Positions 49,530 to 59,111 are shown, counted from the first letter of the stretch. The stretch: 64,000 nt of DNA from JAKAWQ01 sp963745975 (GCA_963745975.1 CAVUZJ010000002.1:1-64000), one strand, 5' to 3'. Program-made: numbers and translations. The notes: a model not told the origin generated them from the sequence alone.

Positions 49530-49814
49530 TCAGCTACCGGCGCGGTTCGCCTCGCGTCGCGCAGGACGGATCAACGAGTGACCGTGCGCTATGTCATCGT
49601 ACGCACAAATCTTTTCGCGTCGATAGCACAACATTCGAGTGTACTGCCCCGGACTCTTACTAGCCGAGCCCTCATTGCTGTATTCGATGACATCCCAGCC
49701 GAACGGCTGGATCACGTCAGGAAACAACAATACCTTGGCGGTGAACGCGCAGGTGAGGTAATCTTCGCGAGGGATCGCGTGGGCCAGGCCCAGTACGTGG
49801 ACAACGCTGCTCAT
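49530..49814 (-). pseudogene. Glycosyltransferase, N-terminal fragment
   Basis: ATG 49814 begins VVHVLGLAHAIPREDYLTC, AFTAKVLLFPDVIQPFGWDV and IEYSNEGSASKSPGQY. This is the first Rossmann strand and switch region of a family of bacterial glycosyltransferases that start (V)VHVLGLPHT...CAFTxKVxxF. After about 75 residues the similarity ends and the reading becomes basic and unstructured (SLIRPARREANRAGS). The rest of the gene is gone. It lies 200 bp downstream of the GT2-TPR gene. Confidence 0.55.
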
Positions 49815-50015
49815 GCGCTGGCTGGATCACGTGGAGAAGAGATCGGGTTCTGGCCCGGCCGGATCGTCGCCATGTCAGCGAAACGTTGCAAGCATGAATG
49901 CCGCCGGGCCGAGCTAACGGCATTCGAGGATGCGCGCCGCGTCGGCACCTGTAACTGCTTCATCAACAGCCCGCGCCTTGGATCCGCGGGCGGGGCCGGG
50001 CCCGGATTCGCGGCC

Positions 50016-51137
50016 TCAAGCCTGCAATGCCAGCTGGTTCCGCGCGAATTCGGCGTTCGCCGCCACACGCGGACGCATATCTTTCGGACATCTTCCCTCT
50101 TGGAGCAACCGCTCGCACGCACGGAGGCAGTCGTCGTACCGCCCGGCCCAATAGGCATTAACTGCCAATTCGTCCAGCAGGCCGTAGTCGTAAATCCACG
50201 GCTCGATGAAGAGACCCGTATTAGGCCTCTCAACCTCAAGACCTTGCCTCGCGATCATGTAGCCCTGCTGGAATTTCCCAGTAGCTCGACAATACCGCGC
50301 CGCGCCGTGGAGCGCCTCCGCGCGATGGGGACAGGTTTCGTACGCGCGCAGATGCATCCCGATAATCTCAAAGTCAGGATGGCCGAGCGTCTCCTTCAGT
50401 CGCGCAGCGTTGTAGAGGCTTACAAAGATCTCCTCTTTCCAGAAACCGAGTTCCGCTCGGGTGAGATAGGCGGCGAGCGCCTTCTCGCTCTCGCCCGCGT
50501 CCCGCCAGCTCTGCGCCAAATAAAACGTGTAACGTGACCGGAGGAACGGATTCTGCTCCGTCTCCAACGCACCTAGCAGGATTCCCGCATCTTTCCGGTA
50601 CTTGTCGGGATCCTGGCTGCGGGCACCCTCCACGCGGGAGCTGATGTGGAATCCAGTGGCAAGAGCGGAGGACCCCTCCTTCGGCCCCTCCAGAAACTCG
50701 TGCACCACTCCGCGGTAGCGATACTCCATTCGATTGCTGCAGATCTGCGGCCGATCGTGAACCACAGCACCGTCATGGAAGGGTACGAGATAGATATCCT
50801 TCGAGAGCCCTTTCTTGAAACCGGCCGCGCAGAAGCTCTCGTCACACACGAGGACGTCATCAGCGTCGATGATGAATGCGTAGTCGATCTCCGCCCTCTC
50901 GCGCAACCGTGCCAGAGCTATTGAGCGGTTGTGCGCGAAGTCTTGCCACGGCTCATCGAAGACCTCACCTAAGAGACCCTCGCGTTCCAGATAGCGCCGG
51001 ATGATGTCCTGAGTGCCGTCGGTCGAGCCGGTATCCTCGATCAGCACGTAATCGACCAGCGGCCGCACGCTATCGAGGCACCGCAAGATCACGCGGGACT
51101 CGTTCTTCACGATCATGCAGAGGCCGATTGTCTTCAT
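50016..51137 (-). CDS. GT2 glycosyltransferase with C-terminal TPR module
   Basis: 373 residues from ATG 51137 (MKTIGLCMIVKNESRVILRC). GT2 marks: LIEDTGSTDGTQDIIRRYLE, HNRSIALAR and FIIDADDVLV (metal-binding DxD). RYRGVVHEFLEG is the acceptor-side loop shared with the other two GT2 proteins here. Residues 215-373 are TPR-like (RYTFYLAQSWRDAGESEKAL, EPWIYDYGLLDELAVNAYWA). Cytoplasmic. The frame is open another 56 residues upstream but that part is Arg-rich and non-homologous. Confidence 0.88.
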   Translation of the reverse strand: MKTIGLCMIVKNESRVILRCLDSVRPLVDYVLIEDTGSTDGTQDIIRRYLEREGLLGEVFDEPWQDFAHNRSIALARLRERAEIDYAFIIDADDVLVCDESFCAAGFKKGLSKDIYLVPFHDGAVVHDRPQICSNRMEYRYRGVVHEFLEGPKEGSSALATGFHISSRVEGARSQDPDKYRKDAGILLGALETEQNPFLRSRYTFYLAQSWRDAGESEKALAAYLTRAELGFWKEEIFVSLYNAARLKETLGHPDFEIIGMHLRAYETCPHRAEALHGAARYCRATGKFQQGYMIARQGLEVERPNTGLFIEPWIYDYGLLDELAVNAYWAGRYDDCLRACERLLQEGRCPKDMRPRVAANAEFARNQLALQA

Positions 51138-51198
51138 CCGAACACTCGCAGCCTTCAAATCCCCGCTATCCCGCCCCTCGTACGTGCAATGCCCCTTG

Positions 51199-52071
51199 TC
51201 ACTCGCGCCCCGGCGCCCATCGGTCGATGGTCTGCCGCGCCTCTTCGCGTTCGCTCTCGGCGAGCGCCTTTCCGAGCACCGGCACGTCCTCCCAGTCCCC
51301 GCCAATCGCTGGAGCGGCCGGCGGCCTCACCTTGCCCATCAGGTAGCTCCAGCCCTCGTCGCTCACATCGTATCGCCGCCCGTCCTGCAGGATGACCCCG
51401 AGCGACGTGTTCCTGCCGACATAAGGATCACGCTCGGCGGCAATCTTCGCCTCCAGCACCCGTATAAGGCACGGCATCAGTTGCATGTTCTTGTCATGCG
51501 GTGCCTGGCAACGAACGGCCATCGCCATCGGTGCGCCGGACCCGATCGCCACATAGGTTCTTTCCCAGAACACGCCGCCCCATTTCCCGGTCCGCAGAAT
51601 GAGAAGATCGCGATCGCCGGAATAGACGATGATCGTGTCCACGTCCAAACCGATCTGTTGTATCTCGGTCAATATCTTCTTATAGATCTCCTTTCGCATC
51701 AGCTTGGACCCTTTCTTGTAGAACCGATCCAATGAAATCCCGTAGGTCATAGCAACATGGTGCTCCGCGCGTAGCCGCTTACGGCGAACGACAGCCTCTC
51801 GCAGCTTGGCAAGGTACTGGCCAATACGCGGTTCGAAATCGCTCTTGGATCCGGCAATCTCGTCCAGTTCTCTGACCACCTCGTACAGGTCGAAACAAAA
51901 CGCGTCGGCGGCACCGAGCTCGCCGCTAATCATGATCGTGGCATGCGGGTAATGGCGCAGCTTGTAATAGTCCTCTGCGGCGGTGGATGGACCCGTGATT
52001 TGCCAATCGGCGCAGGTAACGACCGCAGCGTGGCTTTCGTGGCGGCAGGCCGCCGCGATGCAAAGAGTCAT
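51199..52071 (-). CDS. Ntn-hydrolase (proteasome-like fold) protein
   Basis: 290 residues. MTLCIAAACRHESHAAVVTC ADWQ-type opening, with Thr2 as possible nucleophile after Met removal, then HATIMISGELGAADAFCFDL and, later, DVDTIIVYSGDRDLLILRTG and TYVAIGSGAPMAMAV. This order (self-exposed Thr, beta-strand with GS..GA) is that of proteasome beta-type proteins found singly in bacteria. It lies 24 bp after a secreted zinc peptidase gene. Substrate unknown; proteolysis or deamidation of the surface protein is conceivable. Confidence 0.6.
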   Translation of the reverse strand: MTLCIAAACRHESHAAVVTCADWQITGPSTAAEDYYKLRHYPHATIMISGELGAADAFCFDLYEVVRELDEIAGSKSDFEPRIGQYLAKLREAVVRRKRLRAEHHVAMTYGISLDRFYKKGSKLMRKEIYKKILTEIQQIGLDVDTIIVYSGDRDLLILRTGKWGGVFWERTYVAIGSGAPMAMAVRCQAPHDKNMQLMPCLIRVLEAKIAAERDPYVGRNTSLGVILQDGRRYDVSDEGWSYLMGKVRPPAAPAIGGDWEDVPVLGKALAESEREEARQTIDRWAPGRE

Positions 52072-52095
52072 TGGCCCGACGCCCTGCGCTCCGGC

Positions 52096-52971
52096 TCACG
52101 CAACATCGAGCAGCGTCTTCAGCCGCGCCGGCAGCGCGCCCGGCGCCGAAAGCTGCGCGCAGCTCACCCGCCAGACCGCCAAATATTCTTCGACCGGTAT
52201 CCCGCACCGCCCCGGCCAGCGATTGACCGCGCCCATATCCTCGACGCAACGCTTGTCGCGGTCGAACTCGGCCAGGATCGCCACAATCGCCGGCCCCTCG
52301 TTCCTGTTGAGACCGTGGTCGCGGTCGAGCGTCGCCCGGTTCGCATGATACCACTCGGCAAGATTGCTCACCGGCCGGCCGTCGGGCCCTTTTCGGTAAC
52401 CCTCGATCAGGTTCTGTCGATAAGCCCGGATCGCCTTTGCATAGCCGGCGTTGTGCGGAAAAGGCGGGTCACGCTCCCAACTGTCCGCAAGCAGCCCAAG
52501 ACCGCGGATCGAGAAAGCCTCAACCATCGCTTCCTCGAGCCATCGCGTCGGCGGCGTCAGCTCCGCTTTCCAGACCCAGCTATTGCAGAGCACGTGCCCC
52601 AGCTCGTGCCCGAACTGGTAGGCGAGCTGAATCCAGGCAAGCTGCGCGAAGTCGACGGCGACCCAGCCGAGATCGGGCTGCTCCGTATGCAGCCAGATGT
52701 GCGGAGGGCCAGAATGGTGCTCGTCGACCCGAAGCTGGCGCGGCTGCTCATCCGAGACGAGACGAAGCCCGGAGAGGCAAGCCTCCCGCATCCGCGAGAT
52801 GACGACACCGGCATCTCGCGGGTCCCATCCCCCCCACTCGCCCCCGAGTTCCAAGGGCCCCGTAAGGAGATTTGGCCAGGGAGTGGGCGCTTGCGCGTCG
52901 CTATCGGTCACCGAGACCGGCCCAACCGCAAGGAATGCACCAAAGAGCGCAAGGAACGTCGAGCGGTTCAT
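52096..52971 (-). CDS. Secreted zinc metallopeptidase (HELGH)
   Basis: 291 residues with a signal peptide (FLALFGAFLAVGPVSVTDSD A-type, cleavage near residue 27). The zinc site is GHELGHVLCN (His122, Glu123, His126), and the third ligand is probably Glu146 or Glu147 in RWLEEAMVEAFS, a gluzincin pattern. Several Cys (65, 129, and C-terminal pairs) suggest disulfides in the periplasm. The ATG overlaps a small upstream gene (ATGA). A decayed paralogue lies at 56.4-57.0 kb. It might process the exported protein. Confidence 0.8.
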   Translation of the reverse strand: MNRSTFLALFGAFLAVGPVSVTDSDAQAPTPWPNLLTGPLELGGEWGGWDPRDAGVVISRMREACLSGLRLVSDEQPRQLRVDEHHSGPPHIWLHTEQPDLGWVAVDFAQLAWIQLAYQFGHELGHVLCNSWVWKAELTPPTRWLEEAMVEAFSIRGLGLLADSWERDPPFPHNAGYAKAIRAYRQNLIEGYRKGPDGRPVSNLAEWYHANRATLDRDHGLNRNEGPAIVAILAEFDRDKRCVEDMGAVNRWPGRCGIPVEEYLAVWRVSCAQLSAPGALPARLKTLLDVA

Positions 52972-53144
52972 CCCGGCCTGCGTCCGCGAAATCGCCGGTG
53001 CCGGCGAGATCGATCGCGAACAAGGTATCTGTGCGGCATCCCCGAGTCCAGCACGAAGAGCCCGAACTCGAAGCCCTCTGCGATGGCAGGCCGGGAAAAT
53101 CTGTTCATTCCGTCCAGCGCCTTGTCATTATGGAACGTAAACAT
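52968..53144 (-). CDS. Small hypothetical protein coupled to the peptidase
   Basis: 58 residues from ATG 53144 with GGAGGGGG upstream. MFTFHNDKALDGMNRFSRPA and EGFEFGLFVLDSGMPHRYLV look coding; the tail is Arg-rich. The stop overlaps the peptidase ATG (ATGA), so it may serve translational coupling. No family recognised. Confidence 0.4.
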   Translation of the reverse strand: MFTFHNDKALDGMNRFSRPAIAEGFEFGLFVLDSGMPHRYLVRDRSRRHRRFRGRRPG

Positions 53145-53206
53145 TCCCCCTCCGTCGGGCCGCGCCCGCCCCGATGATGACGGATCCGCGAGCCGCAATG
53201 CTAAAT

Positions 53207-53614
53207 CTAGCGGGCGCTGAACGCGCGCAGAGCAACAATTTCGGCGACCGTGGCCGAGTAGGTCTGCGTCACGACCCTGTGTATCGTAAGTGTCGGAAAC
53301 AAAGGGCAGTAGGTCCTCGCCATCCCGTCGAGCGCCGCGCCGACCAGATTCAGCGGAGCGCCCGGCTTCCGGCCCGTCATCGCGGTATACGCTTCCCCAT
53401 ATTGCTTGGCGGCGGCCATGATGTACGCCGAGATCGCCGCGAGAGCGGCACGATCGTTACGGAGCAACGCCGCCCGCAGGACCGTGCATTCGGTGGCATC
53501 GGTGGCGACAAAATCGGGCATGGCTGTCGCGGGCGCCGCCCGCGGCGTGGCCAGCAGGGCCGGTGCCGTCAGCACCAACGCCCCGAATATCGCGCCAAGA
53601 AGGTGCCGCTTCAT
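53207..53614 (-). CDS. Small secreted protein of unknown function
   Basis: 135 residues from ATG 53614, with a GGAGG-like site. A clear signal peptide (MKRHLLGAIFGALVLTAPAL, cleavage near ATPRA) is followed by a compact helical domain with two Cys (TECTVLRAALLRNDRAALAA, RTYCPLF) that could form a disulfide. Located between the third GT2 gene and the peptidase, on the same strand. No homologue recognised. Confidence 0.6.
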   Translation of the reverse strand: MKRHLLGAIFGALVLTAPALLATPRAAPATAMPDFVATDATECTVLRAALLRNDRAALAAISAYIMAAAKQYGEAYTAMTGRKPGAPLNLVGAALDGMARTYCPLFPTLTIHRVVTQTYSATVAEIVALRAFSAR

Positions 53615-53680
53615 GCTCCGCGCCTCCTCCCACAACAAGGACCCGCAAGCGGAACCGGGACCGCAGCTCCCCCACCGCCG

Positions 53681-55741
53681 TCAGCGCGTGACCGCCGCCT
53701 TGCACGCCATCAGGGCCGCGCGTACCTCGGCCGGATCGATGGTTGCGATCCACGCCTCGCGATCATCGGCGCCGAACGAAACCATCAGCCGCTCGCGATC
53801 GGGATGCCACGCCAGCCCGGCGGCATACTCTAGCCGCTTGTTCCGGAAGAAGAAGGGCCGGCTCGCCGTTCGCAGCACGCCCAAGGCGTCGAACCAGACG
53901 AAGCGATGGCGATAGACGCGCTGCCCCTCGCGTTCGCCCCTCAAGACCTCGTGAATCATGGCAAGCCGGCCGCCGTCGAATTCGATCGCCTGCGAGCCGC
54001 CCCGGAAGTTCTCGCCGGCAATCGCCGGCGTGCTCTCGCTCACCGTGCGCGCCGCCTCGTCCACGATATGCGTCGGATCCGAGAGGCGGATGAATCTGAG
54101 GCTCTCTCCGGCGACAACCGGCATCCAGTTCTTCTCGTTCTGCCGTGGAGCCTCGGCCTTGAGCACGCGCCAGTCGGCGAGCCGCAACGTCCCGCCTTCG
54201 CCTTCGCCGATCCGCGCCAGCACCTGCTCGCACCAGCCCTCCCGCGTCAATTGCCGGACCGTGGCCACGCACCACAATTGCTCGCGCCATGCGAAGAGGC
54301 GCGCATCCTCGAACCCGAGCACGAGATCGAAAGCGGGCGCCGGCAGGTCCTCGGGCGGGAGGATTTCCGCCGCCGACTCGATTTCCAGCTCCGCGCTGAG
54401 CCGGAGCAGGAAATTCCGCGTATTCACCGGCGCTCCCTCCGGGGTGTGATACGTGCCGTCCTCCGTGAGCGTGAAATTGACCGTGCGCTGGATCATGAGG
54501 ATATCGTCGCCCCGCCGCCCCACCGACGGATTCATCGCGTGATACAGCTCGGGAGGCGTGAAACCCACCCGGCGCATCTGCACCGAGGGCATGATCGTCT
54601 CGGCGGGCCCGACATAGAAGCCGAGGTTTTGCCGCGCCAGGCCGCGCGACGAGGGAGGGACATTACGATTGAGCGCCAGCCAGTCGCACGCCGCGAACCC
54701 GCGCTCCTTGCACGCCTGGTCGCTCGAATAATAGGCCGCGATCGACAATTCCTCCATCAGGCCCGCCTGATAGATGAAATCCTCGATGAAGAGCACGTCG
54801 CCTTCGGGCCGCCCCCGCGCCATGCCCGCCTCTGCGAAGAGGACGCTCGCCTCGTGCATGCCGCGCACGCGGTAGAACCGCGCGAGGTCGTAGAGCGGTT
54901 CGGCGCGATGCGGGCGCTGGTTGAACGCCGCCACCGCCTGCCTGAGGAAGCCGCCTTCGTCCCCGAGATCGCGCCGACACCTCGCCTCCTGCAGCCGCGC
55001 GTACCACGCCTCCTCGTCCCAACCGCCCATCGCGGCCCGCTTGGCATAGGCGTCCGCCGCCTCCGCCGTCTGCCCGGCATCCTTGTAGGATTGCGCGAGA
55101 TAGAACCAGTAGCGCGCGTTCTCCGGCTCTCGGCGCAAAGCTTCGCGCAGAAGTCGGACGTCGCGCTCGAGTTTTTCGGCCCGGTTCGATCCGCTGGCAT
55201 GGTCCTTGTACCAAACCCCGTGCAGCTGCCGGCTCTCGCCGCCTGCCACCTCCAGGTACTCGTGCGTGACGCCGCGATATCGCACCGCGGCGTCGCGGCG
55301 GACGAGGCGCGGATTCCAATAGCTGATGCCGGACCGCTGCAGGACGTCGTAGCAGGGCGCCTCGAGCCCGTTCCGGAAATCGGCGTCCTCGACGACCAGC
55401 TCCATATCCGCGTCCGCGAGCAGCAGGTAATCGAAGCGAAGGGGCGAGGCGTAGGCACGCTTCAGCGCCTCGTTGCGCGCCTGTTCGAAGTTCTCGAACG
55501 GGAAGCTGTGCAGCTCGCCCGGGATCCCGCGGCCCCCGAAGAAGTCGCGCACGAAGTCTTGCGTGCCGTCCGTCGAGCCCGTATCGCCGATCACCCAGCA
55601 CGCGATATGCCCTGCGAGCGAGCCGAGACAGCGCGCGAGGTTCGTCACCTCGTTCTTGACGATCATGTTAAGGCAAAGTGCCTTCGCCCCGGGCACCGCG
55701 CCGCCCGCCTCTGCGGTCCCGCCTTTCAGTTCGTCCGGCAT
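53681..55741 (-). CDS. GT2 glycosyltransferase with TPR and propeller-like modules
   Basis: 686 residues from ATG 55741. A compact paralogue of the first half of the 35.0-40.3 kb protein: GT2 (CLNMIVKNEVTNLARCL, IGDTGSTDGTQDF, LLADADMELVVED), TPR (YWFYLAQSYKDAGQTAEAAD), then the beta-propeller-like module (GFEDARLFAWREQLWCVATV, EKNWMPVVAGESLRFIRLSD, GGSQAIEFDGGRLAMIHEVL, LAWHPDRERLMVSFGADD). The HAD, GT32 and FkbM parts are absent. First gene of the minus-strand cluster. Intact. The propeller may bind the glycan acceptor. Confidence 0.88.
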   Translation of the reverse strand: MPDELKGGTAEAGGAVPGAKALCLNMIVKNEVTNLARCLGSLAGHIACWVIGDTGSTDGTQDFVRDFFGGRGIPGELHSFPFENFEQARNEALKRAYASPLRFDYLLLADADMELVVEDADFRNGLEAPCYDVLQRSGISYWNPRLVRRDAAVRYRGVTHEYLEVAGGESRQLHGVWYKDHASGSNRAEKLERDVRLLREALRREPENARYWFYLAQSYKDAGQTAEAADAYAKRAAMGGWDEEAWYARLQEARCRRDLGDEGGFLRQAVAAFNQRPHRAEPLYDLARFYRVRGMHEASVLFAEAGMARGRPEGDVLFIEDFIYQAGLMEELSIAAYYSSDQACKERGFAACDWLALNRNVPPSSRGLARQNLGFYVGPAETIMPSVQMRRVGFTPPELYHAMNPSVGRRGDDILMIQRTVNFTLTEDGTYHTPEGAPVNTRNFLLRLSAELEIESAAEILPPEDLPAPAFDLVLGFEDARLFAWREQLWCVATVRQLTREGWCEQVLARIGEGEGGTLRLADWRVLKAEAPRQNEKNWMPVVAGESLRFIRLSDPTHIVDEAARTVSESTPAIAGENFRGGSQAIEFDGGRLAMIHEVLRGEREGQRVYRHRFVWFDALGVLRTASRPFFFRNKRLEYAAGLAWHPDRERLMVSFGADDREAWIATIDPAEVRAALMACKAAVTR

Positions 55742-55922
55742 GACGAACCGGCTCCGGGCACTTGCGCAAGCCGCATCGCTGGCAATCCGTGCGCATGGAG
55801 GTCCAGCCCCGATAGGTGCCACGGATCGACGGTTTCTCTCAACTGTCCGCGCGAAAACACTGGACTCACCCCGACCAATCGTCTCGGAGTTTCTTGATCA
55901 CGTCATTCCCGGCGCAGAGGTG

Positions 55923-56248
55923 CTAGCAGCACCGCATCGTCGGCGGTGGGCGCTGTGGCCCATCTGCGGCCGCAGCGACGGTTGGGCATATCCAATCGAA
56001 TTCAGGCTGCTTCCGCGGCCCCTCGACGTCGGCCGCATCGACGGTCGGCCTGTTGACGATCGCGATCGGCTCCACCTCGGTCGTGATCTCTTTGATCGTA
56101 CAGGAGAACGTCGCGGGCACCTGGTAATCCTCGCTCAGTGGAGTCCCAGATTCTCGCCGACGTCGCCCCCCTCATCCGCAGGGAACAGGAAAGGCTGGGT
56201 TCGGGCGATCTGCCCTTCGGCGACTTGGTACCGTCGAGGGAAATTCAT
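55923..56248 (-). pseudogene. Hypothetical gene with one frameshift
   Basis: ATG 56248 has GGAGG 8 nt upstream and reads MNFPRRYQVAEGQIARTQPF, LFPADEGGDVGENLG, then a stop. One frame over, SEDYQVPATFSCTIKEITTE and VEPIAIVNRPTVDAADVEG continue to the stop at 55923. Joined, they give about 108 residues of beta-rich sequence. The total length is one base off a multiple of three, consistent with a single indel near 56150. Family unknown. Confidence 0.4.
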
Positions 56249-56418
56249 CCAAGGCCCTCCGACGAAAACTTCCCGCCATTCTAGGCGAAATCCAATCTAC
56301 TACCTGCAATCGTACTTGGTTGATACGAAAATGCTTTGAAAACCCGAATCACCCATGAACGATGGCGGGTACGAGAGAACAGGCCGGCCGGCAGAGGGTT
56401 GTCTCGCAAGGTAGCGAA

Positions 56419-56955
56419 TCAGGCAATCCCGAGCAGTTCCTTCAGCCGTACCTGAAGGGTGCCCGGCGCGGAGACTTCCGCACACCTTATCTGCCAAAAG
56501 GTCAGGTATGCTTCGATCGGTAACGCGCATCGGGCTGGCTATCGATTGACCGCGCCCATATCCTCAACGCAGCGCTTGTCACGCTCGAATTCTCCCGAAG
56601 TTGCTACAATCGCGGGTCCTTAGGTTCTTGTTGAGACGATTATCGCCATCGAGCGTCGCCCGGTTCGCATGGAACCACGTGGCAAAATCGGTAACCGGAT
56701 GGCCGTCCGCGCCCTTCGGGTAGCCGTCGACCAGGTTCTGCCAGTATGTCCGGATCGCGTTCGCATAGCTTGGACTGTGCGGAAACGGCGGGTCGCGCTC
56801 CCAGCTATCGGCCCGGCGCCCGAGGCCGCGGATCGAGAAAGCCTCGACCATCAATTCCTCAAGCTAACGGCTCGGAGGCTTGAGCTCGACCTCCCACACC
56901 CCACTGTTGCAAAGCACGCGCCCCAGCTCATGCCCTGGCCGATAGGCTGTTTAGT
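56419..56955 (-). pseudogene. Decayed paralogue of the HELGH peptidase
   Basis: Read on the minus strand: GHELGRVLCNSGVWEVELKP (second zinc His changed to Arg), an in-frame stop, LEELMVEAFSIRGLGRRADS, WERDPPFPHSPSYANAIRTY, WFHANRATLDGDNRLNKN, a frame break, then RDKRCVEDMGAVNR, another stop, and APGTLQVRLKELLGIA. Order and wording follow the intact gene at 52.1 kb closely. The N-terminus and signal peptide are missing. Clearly dead. Confidence 0.85.
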
Positions 56956-57016
56956 CCCGCCATCTCCAAAATCACACTACCCCGAGCCGAAGCAAGAAAT
57001 TTAATGGGTCCTGAAG

Positions 57017-58440
57017 CTAGCACTACTTTGGCATTTTATAGATGAGCGAGCGTAGCCGCTTATGGCAGTGCGGGCAGCGCGACGGGGGTTGTAGCGGCGC
57101 GAACAGACGGGCGCTGATGGCCCGGCGCAATTCAGGGAGTGTCGGTCGTGGCGGTGGTGCGTTCGGTGGCAGATTTTTTCCCCCGGCCGGCGGCCTTGAG
57201 GCGCAGGTGCTGGAGATAGGCGAAGGCGATGCAGGTCATGAGCGCGTGTCGGTGTAGGCCGGTCCAAGATCGGCCCTCGAAATCGTCGAGCCCGAGTTCC
57301 TGCTTGAGCTGCTGGTGTGCCTGCTCGCACACCCAGCGCGCCTTGATTGCCGCGGCCAGACGCCGCAGTGAGGTGCGAACTGGCAGATTGCTGAGATAGT
57401 ATTTGCGCTCGCCGCTGCTGCGCCATTCGCCAATGAGCCAGACTTCCTCGCCGGGCAGGTGACCGTGGCGGGGAGTGCGCGGTCCGTCGGCCACGCGTAT
57501 CCGGATGGCGGCGAAGCGGGCGGCGAGCGCGCCCTTGGTGCCCTGCCGCCAGGCGACGCGCCGCCAGAGACATCCGGCCAGGACATCGGCGGCACCCTGG
57601 GCCGTTTCGCTCGGCACGGCATGCTGTCGCGGGCGGCCTGTCGGCGCTTGGGGACGACGCAACCCCACGCCGGTCGTAAAGACCTTCAGGGTGCGGGGAA
57701 CCCCGACCGCCCAGAGCAGACCGCGCTCGCTCAGCCCCCGGCGGAAGGGAGCCCCGCTGCCGTATCCGGCATCCGCCAGCACACAGCCGAAGTGCAGTCC
57801 AGCCTCCATCAGCCGGTCGATCTCGGCCAGTGCGATCTCCGGCTTGGTTTGCGCGCTGCGCGCCACCTCCGGCACACCCGCCGTGGCGCAACGGCTCGGA
57901 TCGTCGGTCCAGACGGTTGGCAGGAACAGCCGCAGCCCGATCGGCACGGGCACCTCGCGCCGTGCCAAGGTCAACGACACCAGCGACTGACAGTTGGCCT
58001 GTTTGCCCAGGGCACCGCAGTATTGCCCTGCCACCCCGACCGAGGCCGTGCCCTTCTTCGGCAGCGCCGTGTCGTCGATCACCAGCACCGCGTCGTCGCC
58101 ACCAACCAGCCGGTTCGCTCGCTCCGCGAGCACCCGCCAGAGCGGGGCGTCATCCCACGCCGGACTGCTGACGAAATGGTGCAGCTGGTCGTGGCCCGAA
58201 AGGCCAAGCCGAGCCGCGATCGGCTGCACGCTCTTTGCTCCGTCCGGCCCCAGCAGTCCTCGCAGGTAGAGCGGCGCCCATTTGCTCCGCGTGCTGCGCC
58301 CCATCACCCCGAGGAACGGCGTCAGCCACCCATCAAGATCCCCACCAATGTCGCTCGTCCGGGACACAGCGCATACTCCACTAAATCCCAGTCCGGTACA
58401 CAACTGCCACGTGATCGTACAAGTGCCAAAGTAGTGCTAG
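57017..58440 (-). mobile_element. Complete IS701-family element, 1,416 bp
   Basis: The element spans 57021-58436. Its ends CACTACTTTGGCA and TGCCAAAGTAGTG are exact inverted repeats, and both sides carry the 4-bp duplication CTAG (57017-57020, 58437-58440), which fits the YTAR target of IS701. One transposase gene inside. Recent, intact insertion. Confidence 0.9.
57132..58403 (-). CDS. IS701-family transposase
   Basis: 423 residues. DDE residues in DAVLVIDDTALPKKGTASVG (D), FGCVLADAGYGSGAPF (D) and RWVCEQAHQQLKQELGLDDF (E in the WxxExxHxxLKxxLGLDxF box), with the usual NTP-like GVAGQYCGALGKQANCQ block. The C-terminus is long and basic. No frame breaks. The start at 58403 lies inside the element; a later start at SRTSDIGGDLD is possible. 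Confidence 0.92.
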   Translation of the reverse strand: MCTGLGFSGVCAVSRTSDIGGDLDGWLTPFLGVMGRSTRSKWAPLYLRGLLGPDGAKSVQPIAARLGLSGHDQLHHFVSSPAWDDAPLWRVLAERANRLVGGDDAVLVIDDTALPKKGTASVGVAGQYCGALGKQANCQSLVSLTLARREVPVPIGLRLFLPTVWTDDPSRCATAGVPEVARSAQTKPEIALAEIDRLMEAGLHFGCVLADAGYGSGAPFRRGLSERGLLWAVGVPRTLKVFTTGVGLRRPQAPTGRPRQHAVPSETAQGAADVLAGCLWRRVAWRQGTKGALAARFAAIRIRVADGPRTPRHGHLPGEEVWLIGEWRSSGERKYYLSNLPVRTSLRRLAAAIKARWVCEQAHQQLKQELGLDDFEGRSWTGLHRHALMTCIAFAYLQHLRLKAAGRGKKSATERTTATTDTP

Positions 58441-59111
58441 AAAAGTGTAATGGCGATGCGCCATTTGGGTCGCTAGGAACGTCACAAATTTTTCCATTTT
58501 CGTACCCTCATCGCATCCACCAGGTAGGCTAACAACGCAAGTCCAAGCAAGTACAAGCAAGATGAGCGCGATGCCAGGGGTGGCCCAAATTGACTAAGGT
58601 CGGCCGATCCACGCCCGCCAGGCTCCCAAGCGAGCCGATCACTTTCGCCGCCGGTGGGCTCAAGCGCGTCATGCCCGCACACGAGCGGCAGGCTAAGCGC
58701 GACCCTCGTGCCCGTATGCCCGACGGACGCCGTATGCAGCAACAAAGAATGGCCCGCGTTACCGTTTCACCAGCCTCAAACGACAGGGGGCCGGCAGTAT
58801 TGTCCGCGTCGACATCCGCGCAGATCCTTCCATCCAGAGCCACGAGATTCCCTCCACCAATCAACCCACTCCTCTAATGAGAACTCGAATGCAATTCCTC
58901 GCCGAGTGGCGTTGCTCCGATGGTCAGAGAACAGTGCCCGAACCGATTGCTTCAGCATGATGTGTTTGAGTGTCTTAATTTAGACTACAGCACACAACAA
59001 GGTTCTTCCGTGGCTAACGAAAGGCCCTGCAGGTCTTCTCGACCCAGTAGGAGAACGGTTCAATTGAACCGCCCTCCACTGTGTGCAAACCGGCTAAGTT
59101 ATTAAAAAGAT
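58441..59111. other. Gene-free interval between IS701 and tRNA-Pro
   Basis: About 670 bp. A minus-strand frame (58529-58864, LVALDGRICADVDADNTAGP) and its plus-strand shadow are both open but carry no known motif. GTACAAGCAAG/GTCCAAGCAAG is a short tandem duplication near 58541-58561. The 3' side of a tRNA gene is a usual island border, which fits the change of character here. Confidence 0.4.
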
